A DNA stretch of 64,000 bases from Proteromonas lacertae (Eukaryota > Sar > Bigyra > Opalinata > Proteromonadidae). Position numbers and translations under genes: made by a program. Shown piece after piece: positions 25,469-40,581 of the stretch. The stretch is taken from the NCBI GenBank assembly GCA_002245135.1, contig NGBS01000304.1, positions 159,685 through 223,684 of the forward strand, written 5' to 3'. The notes below the pieces were generated by a model, which had not been told where the DNA came from, made no database searches, and saw only the letters and a list, made by a program, of their open reading frames with translations. Every line of letters starts with the position of its first letter. Within the stretch, counting starts at the first letter, position 1.

Positions 25469-28400
25469 TTAATCTTTTTTAATTTCATTTTCATGAACTT
25501 CTATTTTACTAGATTCTTCATTGTCTTGTTTTGAAGTTTCATTTTCTTTCTTTGGTTTGTCATCTTCTTTAACTTCTTCATCTTTCTTTGCACTTTCATT
25601 TTTATTCTCTTCTTCATTTTCTTTCACTTCTTCTTTATTGGAAGTTTCATTATTATCATTTTCTTGCTTTCTATTCTCATCCTCTTTCACCTCTTCCTTC
25701 TCTTCTTCTTCTTTCTTTGGAGTAGTTTCATTTTTATTATCCTCAATTTTAGAATTATCATTCTCATTATCTTTTTCTTTCAGTTTTTCAACAGAATCAT
25801 TACTATTCTCTTTCACTAAATCATTATCTTTTACTACTTCAGATTTTTTATCATTATTATCATCATCATCTTCTTCTTCTTTATCATCATTATCTTTTGG
25901 ATTAATCTTCTTCAACTTCTTTGGAATTGGTTTAATAGGTTTAATAACTACATGTGATGGTTTTTTATTCATATTTTTATTCAGTAACAATAAAACTATT
26001 ACAACTATCAAAACAACACCAACAATCACTCCAACTATTATTCCAAATATTTCACCACCATTTAGTCCATCATTTTCACTGTTATTCTTACTATCACTTT
26101 TGTCAAATTTACCTTCATTATTATTTTCTAATAACTTATTCTCATTCAATATTTTAATTGCTTCTGAACCAACTTCTATATCTGATACCTTATAAACATC
26201 AGTATATGGATTATTGATCAATATTTCTTTAAACATATTCTCTTTTAACTTCAATTCAGCTTCTATTGATGATTTTATTTCTTCATTAGAATATATATAA
26301 GTATACACTCCAATAATATCACTATTGCTACTTTTACTTTGAATATTTCTAAATCTCAAATTATTATTGATGAAATAATTAACATTTGGTGGTTTTGAAT
26401 CAACAATAACAGTTAAATTCTTATCTTTATTTTTATTAATCACTTCATTCACTGTATATAAAATACTTTTATACGTATTTAAATCATTTATATCAAAACT
26501 TTTCTTCAAGTTATAAATCATTATTGGATAGACAGTTAAAGATACTTTCTCAATATCATTTGTTATTGAAGGAGGAATAAAATCTTCATTTATATCTAAA
26601 CTTATTCTTTCACAATAATTAATAGTTTTATTATCCCATTCACCATAATATTCCTTTTGATTATTATTCTCTATTACTTTCAATATACATTTTCTAGATA
26701 TATAATATTTGTAATTCTTTGGACAACTAATGATTGATTCACTATTTACTTCAGTTTCTTCCCATATACCATCTTCTGGACAATTGATTTTGTTGACTGT
26801 TATTTCTATCTTTTCTATATTACTTTTACCTACTTCATTTATTCCATATATTTCATAAACATGTGATGATAATATTTCTTTTCCTATACCACTAATTATT
26901 CCTGTTTTTTCATCAAATTCTAATCCATTTGGTAACTTTGTTGGATTAATCACATATTTATCAATTTTGCCACTCACTTTATATGGTTTTATCTCTAAAT
27001 TAGTAATATTCACATATAAATTATAATATTTATCTAAGTATTGAATGGTTGGTATTTTCATTTCACATTTACCCATTACTTCACTAAAAACAGGATTAGA
27101 AACATAAGGACAATCTCTTAACACAGTTCCTTCATAATCATCAGATTTCATATAAACAGAACAATCTAAAATCGATTGAAATCCAATTGCAACACTTTCA
27201 AAGCCATCTTCAGTCTGTTTACAATATAATATATTCACTGTAAACTTCAATTCGATTATATCACTACCAAAACTACCACTAAATGCTTGTATTTTTACTG
27301 ATTTTGGTTTAGAGGTTGAACTGTAGGGATTTCCTGATATTTCACCAGTTTCTTCATCCAATTCTAAACCTAATGGTAAACTACCATCAACAATCATGAA
27401 TTTATCAATTTTAATATTTCCATTTTCACTGCTAATGGATGGACTTATTGTTTCAATATCTAAATTACAACCAAATACATATTCTTTAGGATTATAATCA
27501 ATTATTGGTTTTGGAGGAATACAATTCTCTTCATTTATATATTCATCCCATTTTGGCTCAATTCCATAACCACATAATCTATAAGCATAACCTTTATAAC
27601 CACTTTGACATTGTACTTTGTATTTTGTTCCTTCATTTACTTCAGGAAATCCTAAAATTGGATCTTCTGGACATTTTGGTTGAATTATTTTGATTGAGAA
27701 TTTAAATGTCTTTATTATATCATCTTTTGCTTCAATTTCTATAACAATTGATGTTGTTTGATTTGTTAATGGATCTATTGTGATTTTAGTTGGATTTCCT
27801 GATAATATTCCAGTATTACTATCTAAAGAAAGACCATAAGATTTCAAAGATTCACTTTCATGTTTAACAGTAAAAACAGTATGAGTTAATCTTCCTTCAA
27901 ACTCAGGAATAATCTCCAAATTATGACCAATATATAAGTTAAATAAAGAAGAATTATATTCAAATTTGATTGGATTAGGGAATCTACAATCATTAACCAT
28001 ATTTTCCCATTGAGGAGTAATTTTATCATTAGAACATTTTATATATTTATCACCAACTTGACCTTCTATTTCACATCCATAACTTATCTTTTGACCTGCA
28101 TATTTCTTTGGCAAATTATCAGTCGGTAAACAGTAAGGCATTTCTATTTGAATATTCACTTTTGTTGAGATTGAATTGAATGAATAATAGCCATAAACAG
28201 TGAATTCTATTATTTCTTTATTCAAATATTTTTCTGTATCAACTATACCATAGATTGTACCAGTTATTCTATCAAATTTTAATCCATTTATTACTGTTTC
28301 AATATTTGGTTGAATATAGAAATATTCTATTTTACTGTTGTTAGTGTATGTTGGAATGTAAGAATCATTATTTCCATGATAAAACACTAAAGTTGTCTTA

Positions 28401-31400
28401 TTATTATAATACAAATCACTTGGTCTAGATGGATTAACTGTAAATTCTAAGTTAAACTTTAAACCATGTTTTTCATTAATAAATTCAATTGTACTGTTAT
28501 AATAACCAACTAAAGTAGGAATACCACTGATTACAAAAGTATTTTTATTAATAGTAATACCTGGAGGTAAATTTCTAGTTTCAATTCTATCTATTTTATT
28601 GATTGGACCACTCGGTTTAATCTGAATTGAGTCTTCTAATGCATATAATAAGTAATTCCTAGGTGAATAATCTAAATCAGGTGGTAATAAGTTACATCCT
28701 TCTTTATTGATGACTTTATCCCAAGCACCATTTTCATTACATTTTCTTACTTCCAACACCGCTATATCCATAATCACAACCGAACTGTAACTTCTGTATT
28801 CTCTAATGTGTATGGATATTTCCCTGTAGCAGGACAAAGATAATAAGATATTACTAATTGAAGATGTAAGGATAATGTTTGTTCAATTGTATAACCGATT
28901 ATTAGATTAACTGTTACTGATTCATATGATTTAACTGTTTCATAATCAATTTCTGGTTTTCCACTAATTATTCCAGTAGCATTATCCAATACAATTCCAT
29001 TTGGCAATTTTCCACTTATTAATGTAAAATTATTAACAATCTTTGTAATATCATCATTTTCATTACCTACAACATAATTTGGTTTAATCTCTTCCATCTT
29101 TCTATTATAATACAATTCATAAGTCTTCAATGGATATGAGAATTGAGTTGGATAAGGCAAATGACAGTTATTAATTTCACTGTCTATTAGCCACTCTGGA
29201 TTTGTTTTATTATCACTACATTTCATATAATAATAGCCATAAGTATTATTACATTGTTTATTAGCAGTTTCACCAGCATTTGTTGCTGGATATAAATCGT
29301 GACTTTGACAGATTGGTCTATAGATTTTAATTAATATATTTAATTCATAGTATCTTTCATTATTTGCATATTTACCTATTACTGTTATATTTAGTTCAAT
29401 TGCTTCAGTATTATTCAAATTGAGTGGTTTTCCTGAGATTTTTCCAGTTTTATTATCAAATATTAGGTTATATTTATTCTGAATATTCTCTATTTCTTCA
29501 TTGTTATCATTATTTATAAACTCATATAAATCATATTTCAGATTATTCACTTTTCCATAAACTGTAGGAGTATAAGAATCTTCAAAATTATTATAAAATT
29601 CTAATATTTGTTGATTATAACTAAATGAATCAGGTTTTTGATTTCTAGGTAATACAATAATTTCCAAATTTATATTCGTTTCACCTACATCATTTTCTAA
29701 CACCATATCAATCACATAATGTCCAGTAACAGTGAAATTGAATGTAATAGAGAATGTTTGATTGTTCAAGTCAAATATAGGATGTATTATTCTCATTAAT
29801 TTCAATAGCATATTTGATATTAACATCATCAATTATTCCATCTAATTTATAAGGATTTAACTTAAAATATTCATATTGATAAACAGTAAACTTCGTTTTA
29901 TACACTTTATTCTTCTCATCATATACAGTTGTATCTTTTGTATAAATTAATACAGGTAAATACATTGTGCAGTTATTATGTATTTCTGTACTCCATTCTG
30001 GTATTTTTCCACTTCCACATTGTCTAGTTATTAATCCATTATAACCATATTCACATTGATTTATTGCTAATTCATTTTCAGGTGTAGCTTTAAAATTATT
30101 TTCTACATCTTCTTCACATTTTGGTAAGATTATATTCACAAAGAAAGTAATCATTTTTATTGTTTCATCTTTTGCTTGAACAGGAATAACTCTATTCATT
30201 GCTTCTATATTATTGGCTGTTAATTTTCCAGTGATTTCACCTGTTTTTGGATCTATTTTAATACCATCAGGTAACATAAATGATGAAATTACTAAATTGC
30301 TATTATCACCATTATAACTATCTACTTTACATTTAATTGGTTCAATTTCATATCCAATATACCAATTCAATGGAGTTAATGGACTTATACCTTCATATTC
30401 GAATATTTGTGGATATTTTTGATGACAGGTGTTTATTTCTTCAGTATATTCAATCTCTGACTGTTTTATTCCAGATGGGCATGTAACGGATATATTTCCA
30501 GCTTCATTTGGATCTTCGCAATTGATTGTTTTTGTTTCACCAGAATAAGTTGTTTGGAATTTTTCATTATAACATTTTGGCTGGATTATTGAGATTTGCT
30601 AATTCAACTGGATATTCTGTATGTAAGAAATAACCTTTTACTGTATAGCTATCATTTGATACAAGATTCAAAGTTGTTAATGAAAATGATATTTCACCTG
30701 TAGTTTCATTAAATGTGATATTCTTTTCTTCACTTATTGCTGGTATAATTTCAAATCGATCAATTACACAGTTCTTCTTTACACAATTGATAATTGGTTT
30801 ATAAGAATCTATAAAGCCAATATAAAACTCTAAGATATTAGATGGATAAGTTATTGATTCTGGTTCTGTTAAAACAACTATTTTTATATTTATATTCTCA
30901 TTTGGATATTGTTCATTTCCATACTTTACTGTTATAACCAATTCACTCTTTTCTTCTTCTTCTTCACCTCCAACAATATTATCGTTTATTAGTATTCCAC
31001 TAATTGTAGCTGTATCATTATCAAAACTCCAACCAGTTGGTAAATTCTCTACTGTTATTTCACCATCTATTCTATTCTCTATTTTTAATGGAATAATCTC
31101 AAATTTATCATTAATATGATATCTATATTCACTTTCATATTCAATTATTGGTTTTTCTAACACACATTCACTTCTATCATACTCCACAGCTAATTCATAT
31201 TGATTTGTTTCTTCATTTAATACACATTGTTGTCTAGTTTTACCTGTATAATATTCATCACAATATTCTGTATATAAATATTCATTTGGACTTATAAATA
31301 CTTCATCATTTACTTTACAACCTAATCTCACTATTTTCATAACAATAGAAGTGAATGGATTTGGATCAATAGATTTCATTGAAATAACAATTTCTGAATA

Positions 31401-34400
31401 GAAATCAATATCTGGTACAGTTCCACTAATAATACCAGTAGTAAAATCAAAGTTTATTCCTTTAGGTAAAACTCCAGAAATGATATCAAAACCATTATAA
31501 CCACCATCATCTCCTATTATTGGAGCATATTCAATATTTCTATTAGGAATAAACTCTATATTATCATCATATTTAAAGGAAGTAGATAAGACTGTTCTGC
31601 AATGATTTTCTTCATCTTTACTCCAATATATTTCACTATTATCAAATACACATTCTCTTAACATATAACCAACTTCGTTCTTTTTATTACATTTCTTAAT
31701 TGCCTTTTTATGAGCCATTGTTGTTGGATAACCATCACTATTCTTGCAGTAATAAGTACTTTCTGGACATCTTTGTATTCTTAACTCTGCTAATGTAAAG
31801 TATGATTCTTTTGTACCTAATAAACCACCACATTGATCTGACATGTAATTAGCTACTTTATATTGAATCATATTAGAAAAGTATTTATTTCCATAATAAT
31901 TAAATATACCAAAAGCTTGCATTGGAACTGTACTAGAACCAACATGATAAGGGTTTTGCCATATTCCTTTTGTATCTTTCTCAAATATATCAAATGCACT
32001 TGGCTGTGAACCTGATAAATCACTTCCCATTACTTTTACTTGATTGGTATAGTCATAATTATTTAGATTAAGTTGAAATGTGATTGGGAATTTATTATCA
32101 TCTATACATACAACAAAGGTTCTCCTCATTCTCAATGAATAGTAAGTATCTGGATCATTATCTATTATCTTTTCTACTCCACTTCCTTTATCTACTCTTA
32201 ATGATGAATAATCTAAATCAATACATTCTGTTAATGCTTCTAAATTCATAGAAATTCGAAGTTTTGGTGTATAAACAGTGTTTTCATTATTATGTATTTC
32301 AAAGGCAAATATATTTACTCCATTTTCAATATAATACATTGGAATTGTTAATGAGATTGTTTGCTCACTGTTACTTGTAGCAAGTGTGTTTTCATTGATA
32401 TTATTATCACTTGTTCCCATATTATATCTAAATACTTCAACTCCATTAATATAAAATATAATTCCTTTAGCAAATGTTAGTTTCATTAGAACTGAAGTAT
32501 ATTGTGATAAATCATCTACAAATGAGAAGGAGGTTGATAGATAAGTAGTAACTTTATCATTTTCTGGTAGTCTATATACTACATATTGATTAATTTGATG
32601 ATTTTTATTATAACTTTCACCATGCTGATTATACCAATTATCTCTATATTCATTTGAATAATACCATTTTGTATATTCAGTATTGATATAGTTATTAAAT
32701 GTAGAAATAGAATATTCCATGTAATTGTTATCATTATTAGTATATTTATAAACACCATATAATTCATCATATATATAGAATTCAACGTAACTATTAACAT
32801 TCCATAATATCTTATTCATACTTCCTATCTGCAATTTGATTGGTTCTTTGGCTATACAGATTGAATAGGAGTAATTAGTGAATGAAATTGAACGATCAAA
32901 TTCGAAATAATTCTTTGAATTTGCTGCTATAACTAATATCAAATCTTTAGAATCTGCAAAATTAACAATATTTAACTTCGTTAAAACTTCATTTTCTTCA
33001 CATAAATTAACATAGAAATCAATTGTATAATTCACACTTCCATATATATTGGAGATTTCTATAATTGTGTTTATTTCTACTTTTTCATAGTAAAAATCAA
33101 CTTTTCCATATATTTCACCTGTTACATTATTCAATACTAATCCATTAGGTAAATCACTTAATAGTTTAAAATCATCAGCACCATATTCAACAAATGGAGA
33201 TAAATAGAAATTACTATACGGTTGTATAGTTATTTTATTTAATGTATAATCAACAATAGGACTTTTACCACCTTTTAATAAGATATTTTTATTGATATTC
33301 ATTTCTTTATTGTTTATATCATATGAATAAACATTCAAATCGTCCAATAACAAGTCAAAATGTCCTAATGAGTTAGAATTACAGTTAAATATGAAATTCA
33401 ATCCATTTGCTTTATCTTCTTCATTTTCTTCTGTTATTGAAATGCATTGATAGTATGTATAATTGTGATTTGATATAAATTCATTCTTATATTTATCACT
33501 ATCATAATATACACCATTCTTTGACTTTAACATTATTCTAAAATCTTCATTATTATTGATATAATAATTCAATGATATTAACCTACTTCCCATTGGACAT
33601 GCTGATATAATAATTGTCATTTTACAACTAGTAATACCAGCAGCATTGATTGCATAGATTGTATATTCTCTATTTGAAGTTTCTATTGGAATTCCTGAGA
33701 TTGATCCATCATTTTCATTCAATATTAATCCTTCAGGTAAAACAGGATTTGAGTAAAACCAAGTAGCTTTAAATGATGTTATTGTTGGATAAATTGTTTC
33801 TATTTTATTACCAATTCTTCCAATAATCGTTTCAGTATTTTCATAATTGAAGTTACTGGGAGGTAAATATGCTTGAATTGTTATAGTGATTGTTGTTTTT
33901 AACTCTATTACATCTTTTAATAATGAATTCATCACTGTGATTGTATATTTCTTATTATTCACTATTTCTAATGGTGTTCCTGATATTTCACCCGTTTTTT
34001 CATCATATTTCAATCCATATGGTAATGAAGGAATAATCACAAATGTACTATTTACAGTAATTAATGAATCAAAGAAAATGATTGGTTTATAAATTTCTAT
34101 TTCTTTACCTAATACATAATTAGCTAATGGAGTTGAATAGGAAATAACTGTATTTAAAAAGTGGTAAAAATATTCTTTTCCGATAATTTTCATACCCCAA
34201 TAATATTGATCCAAATCTGTTCTTGACCATGAAATATCTATTGATTTCTTAGTATCAACATCTTTCCAATAACTCAATTTAAACTTTTGAACTCCTTTAT
34301 TTTCAAATTTTATACCTCTTAAAGCTAATGAATTATAACCACATTTCATTACACTATTCACATTATTTGAATTCATAAATTCCCATCTGATTGGTCCATA

Positions 34401-37400
34401 ACTATTAATATAGAAACTGTAAGTTCCTGGATAAGGTATATAAATATAACCTTCCCATTCTACAATGAAATAATTGATAAAATCATTTGATAAACCATCC
34501 CAGAAAGTGATAGTCATTTGTGATTTATCTATATTATCTTCTAATTTGTTGATGATTAATTCATAATCTACACTTTGATCTGGTGGAATATAGTTATCAC
34601 AAGTTATATGATTATTCTTTTCAAAGTAGTATTTCGCTATAATTTGAGGTTTTAAATTCTCTACTTTTACATCAATTATATTTAACAACAAACATGTTTG
34701 AACACTTGTATAATCACCCATATAAGTTATACAGTATTTTAAATTAGTTTTAACTTCATTAGGATTTCCATAAATAGCACCAGATATTTGGTTAAACTGT
34801 AAATTACTATCTAATTCTTCAGGTTCTATAGAGTACATTCCATTACTACTTCCTATTATAGAATCAGTAGTTGATGGTACAATTGTAGTTAAAATACCAA
34901 TTCCCAATATAAATGATTTACTTTCATAATTGATCCTTTGTGGTGGTAAAGCAATGTCTTTCATAAATTTGATTTTTAAAGTAGTTTCTATTGGATTTTG
35001 ATTGGATGGATTTATCATCCTTAATTTGATAGTTAAAAATGCAATTTCTGAAGAAGAAGTTAAAATTCCTGATAATATACCAGTTTCTTCATTTAATTTA
35101 AACATTACTGATGATTCTACAGCTTCATATTTTGCTACATCTCCATCACAGATTGGTGGATATATTTCTATATATTGATTTGATGGGAAAGTTGGATAAA
35201 TATCATTTACTTCATCAACTAAATATTGATATTCACATTTTGTTATTGGTATAAATACATTAATATTGATTTTAACTTCATCATAACCACCTTCTTCAGT
35301 TTCAAATCTGATTATATAATCACCTGAAACTGAATTATCAGGAGTAATACCACTGATTGAACCATCTACTGGATTGAATATCATTGTATCTGATGGTAAA
35401 TCTTTAGAAATTGTTGCTTTCATAAAACTATATTCACATACAGGCTTGATGCTGATTTGTTCATTTTGACTGAAATATAATGTTGTATTTGGATATTTAC
35501 AATTAGGTGATTGCTTATTATAACATAAACCCATATCAGTTAATTCCCAAGTTGGTATATTATTAATGAAATTACATTTTCTACTCATATATCCACTATA
35601 TCCACTTGGACATCTTACAGTGGCAGTTAAACCTAGTTTTGTATTTGGAAAAGAATCAATTGAACTGCATTCATCAGAATAAACGGCTATTAATAATTCA
35701 AATATATCAATTTCGCCATTTTCACCATTTCCAGTTACTTTTATACTATTGAATTGATTATTTTCAGTAATTGCTGAAGGAATACCATAAATTGTTCCAG
35801 TTGTTTCATTGATATATAATCCTGTAGGCAATGGAGATTGAACTGTAAATTTCTTAATATAACCATCGTAAGTAGGAGTTATTGGAATAATTTCGTGGTT
35901 TATAAATGTAATTAATTTGTTCTTTGGATATTTCAAATTACTTGGTGGAACTGCTGTACAACCATTATATTCATTTGACCAACCGTTTGATGTACATTGT
36001 CTAATCTTAAATCCAACATATCTATCAGGACAACTGCCTTTAACATTCTCATTTACATATGATAATGGATAACTTGAATCTCTTGGGCAAGATTTTGGCT
36101 TACAGATTTGATAGTTCAAATCTCTAGCTTTAAAATATAGCAATTCATTATCTTCAGTATTTGATTGAGTTACTTCTAATATTTCCATATAATAGTGATC
36201 ATATGATTTATATTTATTCAATCCACTATATGATTTATGTTTTGGTGTATCAGATTTCACTATCTCATCTTTTAATACTTTATGTATAACATCCCAATTA
36301 TCTTTATTATCCTTATCATATGAATAAGAACCATATAATATCCATGAATCAGGTATATTGAGTGTATTATAACCATCAGAATCAAATACTGACCAAATAT
36401 AATCACTTAGATAATATGAATTATTATTTTTAAAACTAAGACTAATTAATAAATAATCACCATTGTATAAAACTGTAGAATATTCTGTTTCATAATTATT
36501 ATCAAATAAATTCACTAATGATTCAGGATTCTCTTTATTTGTAGAAATACTATAATCAATTCCATTATCTCTATTATTAGTTAATGAATAGCAATTTGTA
36601 TTTGTTTCATCATCATAATTGAAAGTCAAATCAACTTCAGTATTTTCTTTGTTATTTACTACTTCATTTTGATAGATTGCTATACTTAGAATATTATCAC
36701 CATTTAATAACAATAAAGGACTTGCATGGATGTTATATACCAATAATTTATCCGTTTTAATACCAACTGTGGGGTTGTTTTTGGGTAAATTTTTCCTATA
36801 AAATTCTTCACCATTTAAATAGATAATAAAACTAAATTCAGATTTAACAATCACATCAATTGTGATTAAATGTTGTTTATTAGCTGAATATTTTAATAAT
36901 GTTCTATAATAAGTAATTATTGAACCTCTACTTGGCATATTTTGTAATTGTTGTTCTATATATTCATCTGGATCATACAGTTTATTCCATGTATTATCAT
37001 TGATTTCAGACTGTTTTGTTACTTTCTGCCAAGCAGATTCATAGTTTATTTCATATACAATTGGTAATGTTAAAACTTTATTCTTATTCAAATCATCACT
37101 ATCTTTATAAGTCAATATATTGTTTAGTCTGTTAAATTTGTATATTTCTATTTTTGTATATTTACCCCAAGGTTTATGGTTAGTAGAACCATATTCTAAT
37201 TCATATTGATTTTGATCTAAACAGAATACATAATTCTTATCAACATTCTTCTCAAATCCTTCATAATTTAAATATACTTTATCATTTATATCACTTAATT
37301 TAAAGAGTATATTATACCCTATATTTGAATAAATATGAATCTTGAATAATATTCTATTATTATCACATAGTGATGAATGAGATATTCTTAATGTAACTAC

Positions 37401-40400
37401 TTCACTTTCAATATTATTATTAATACCTTTAATTTGAATTATCTCTAAATTATTATCATTATTATATGAATTTGGTAGAATAACTCCACTTATTTCACCT
37501 GTTTTTTCATCAAATATCATTCCATCTGGTAATATGATATTGTCTAACAATATATATTTTGTACATCCATTTTCACATATTGGTATATAACTAAATGGCA
37601 AATTGTCAATTATTTCTATTGTATTCGTTGGATAGGTGATAATTGGTTTTATATTATAATTATCATCATTCATGTTTACTATAATGAAATTAACATCAAA
37701 ATCAGTAATGGTTTTATTCTTCAAATCTTCAATATAATTATAAGTCAATAATTCATTTGTATTTTGATAAATTTTATACCACATTCCTCTTAATGCATTT
37801 GTTTTTATATGTAAATTATAATTTCCAATTTTAACACACTTTGTTATTTCATAATAACTATCTTTAGAATGATCTATTTTCTTATATATTAATTCATTAT
37901 TATCACTATTTACTACATCAATTTCAACATTAGTATCTCTAACATAATACTCTAGTGTAAATGGTAATTCATTATTATCTGTTTTACATCCATTTACTGA
38001 TAATTGCAATGGAGTTATTATCTTTGTAATACCAGCAGAATTAGAACAATAAATATTCACTTCAGATGAAAATGATTCTCGTGGAATTCCACTAATAATA
38101 CCATTTTTTGAATTCAAATATAATCCTAAAGGTAACTTAATATCAGTGTAAAAATAATAATCATTTTGAATATCATTATATATAGTTGGTTTTATTGTAT
38201 TTTCTTTTATTTCTTCACCTATTGATAAAGTGATTGTATTACTTGGTAAATAGTTAAATTCTGGTGGTTTAATTGTATTAGATACTTCTATTGTTATTGC
38301 TGTGTAATAATTACCATACTTCTCACTTGTTGCTGTAATGAAGTAATAAGATGGTAATTGTGATAAGATTGGAGTTCCACTGATTTCACCAGTTAACGGA
38401 TCTAATTTTAAATTATCTGGAAGTGATGGTAATACTGAAAAAGTAACCGTTTCATCATTGGTTATTCCAAATAGAATGGGTTTATTTTTCCTTAACATTT
38501 CTACATTTGAAACTAAGTTACTCACCATATCTGAATAAGTGAATGTAGCTACAGGGAAATAATAATAATAATCTTTAGATATTACAGTCTCTATAGTGAT
38601 TGATTTATCATTATGCCATTTTAATGATATTTCTGGAGTAGAATATGAATTTATTGTATTCCAAAATTGAACATTTATTTTAATCAATCCTTTAGTTAAA
38701 TAAATAGGAATTGTAGATTTTTGTAATGTTGATTTATCATTTAAATTATTCTCTAATGTAATTGTATTGTTTAATGTCAATATGGCTTGATCACTCGAGC
38801 TTAATTTGATATAATAATTTGCATCTTCTGGAATGTATAAAAATGAATTCCATTCAACATAAAATCCATTATTATAATATTGACTGCTTAATAATTTATT
38901 CCATTCTTTATCTATTCCATTATAATCAATTACATTTTCAACTCTAGTCATTTTATGAAGTAATTGTGAAGATGATTGAAATGTCAAATAATATTTAGCT
39001 TCAATTCCATTCTTTAGACTGTCTTTATTAGCTTCAACAATATCTAATGTAAATGAATAGGTGAAACTTCCAACAGGATTCATTATAACAATGACATATT
39101 GCTTTTTCTCATCGAGCTTGATATTGGCTTGACCTGAAATAACACCAGTTTTTGGATCAAATGACAAATCATTTGGTAATGTTCCTGTAATCATTATTGA
39201 ATTTGGACTTCCAATGATTGTTGGAATATAATTCACTTTTTGATTTAAAGCGATTAATAAATCAGTTGATACATATGAATAACTCTGTAATGTTGGATAT
39301 TGAGTTTTGGCAATAGTTGAAGAGATAATCTGTTTTTCTTGATCTTCAATATTGCACTCTAATTTGAATAATAAATCACTACTAGTTGATGTATGGAATA
39401 TTAATACCATTAATGGATGATAACCTACTGTTAATGTGATTGAATTTTCTAAACTCACTACTGGCTGAAACATATTGTCTAAATAAACCAATACAATTTC
39501 ATCATCATTCTTTGTCATAGTGAATTTATAATTTCCTTCAACATTGATGTTTAAAGTGGAAATTAACTTGATTATGTAATTCTTGGTGTAAATGTTGTTT
39601 TTATTACCTGTAAATACTGTACATGGTTCATTTTCAGTACATTCTATATTCATACTACTTAATAATGATGGATAGGTGGATATTTGACCATTATCAATTT
39701 TTAGATTGTAATCTAAATACTTTGAAGCGATTGTTGGTATATCTAATGGTTCTATATCATTGTCAGTAACTAATGCAAGAATATTATCTAATAATCTAGA
39801 TGTGGGTAATACATTAACTGTCAATTGTATAGGATATTGCTTTACTGGGTTATTTACATTAATAGTCAATGTCAAAACTTTAGTTCCATCTTCTTTTACC
39901 TCAATACCTTCTTCTGGAATGCTGTCATAATTAATAGAACCAGTGATTCTTCCTGTATGTGAATCTAATTGAAGTGTTGAAGGAAAATTCTCACTGCCAA
40001 CTTCAAAATGGTCAAATTGAAAAATACAAGTAGGGATATGAATATATACAGGTAAATTTGGAGAAATTGTGATTATGCCGTTGTTGGGATATACACAGTA
40101 AGGATTTTGCCAAATTGAGAGTTTGAAATAAATAACAGTGAATTTGTGATCGTTGTTGTATAAAGTGAGAGAGTATTCTGTATTATTGACAAACTGGTAG
40201 GATCTACCTGATATTGTACCATTGTTTGCTAAATCCAAACCATCAGGAAGATTCTTTGACAATAAAGCTTTAACAATAAGCGAATCGCATTGAGGTTGTA
40301 TAAAAACATCCTGATCTGCACTATATATGTAGTTGTATTCTGTCAAAGAGCAAACTGGTAGTTGACAGGATGCAAATCCTACTAAAAACAACAACAGGAT

Positions 40401-40409
40401 CATTAACAT
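25469..40409 (-). CDS. Giant He_PIG/PA14 type I membrane protein (about 4,980 residues)
   Basis: The chosen start is the ATG at 40407-40409, giving a signal peptide (MLMILLLFLVGFASC). The ectodomain has about two dozen modules with the putative-Ig (He_PIG) signature LPxGLxxDxxTGxISGxP, interleaved with Cys modules resembling sushi domains (CP...GY.G...R.C...W...C). PA14-like domains lie near residues 470-640 (NGFYVEWNSFLYIP, YYIKLSSSDQAILTL) and near 1920-2080; a weaker one lies near 220-370. A discoidin-like region lies around 36.1-36.6 kb. One membrane span (IIVGVIVGVVLIVVIVLLLL) near residue 4,785 is followed by a cytosolic tail of about 190 very acidic residues. Frame is open for 9.8 kb but is broken by single-base shifts near 30596, 29780, 28785 and 28757; module structure continues across each. 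Likely an adhesin or carbohydrate-binding surface receptor; ligand unknown. Confidence 0.85.
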
Positions 40410-40581
40410 CAGCTTTAATTTTAATGTGATGAAACACAAGCCAAATGTTGTAACACAAGTCAAAAGCTTGATGTAATAAATGACAAATACTGTTTTTCGA
40501 GTGTTTTGAGATAGAATTTTGGTATTTTGATATTAAATCCTCTCCATAAATACATTATTTAAATCAAATTATTAACTTAAT

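Noticed and set aside
28774-30370. Introns joining the three frames in the 3' third of the giant surface gene
   Set aside because: I found no GT...AG pairs in the right phase, and using a candidate would delete the expected Cys of a sushi-like module. One-base shifts fit better.
40410-40463. Upstream extension of the giant surface protein to 40463
   Set aside because: That extension would begin at TTG. The first ATG in frame (40407-40409) directly gives a good signal peptide.
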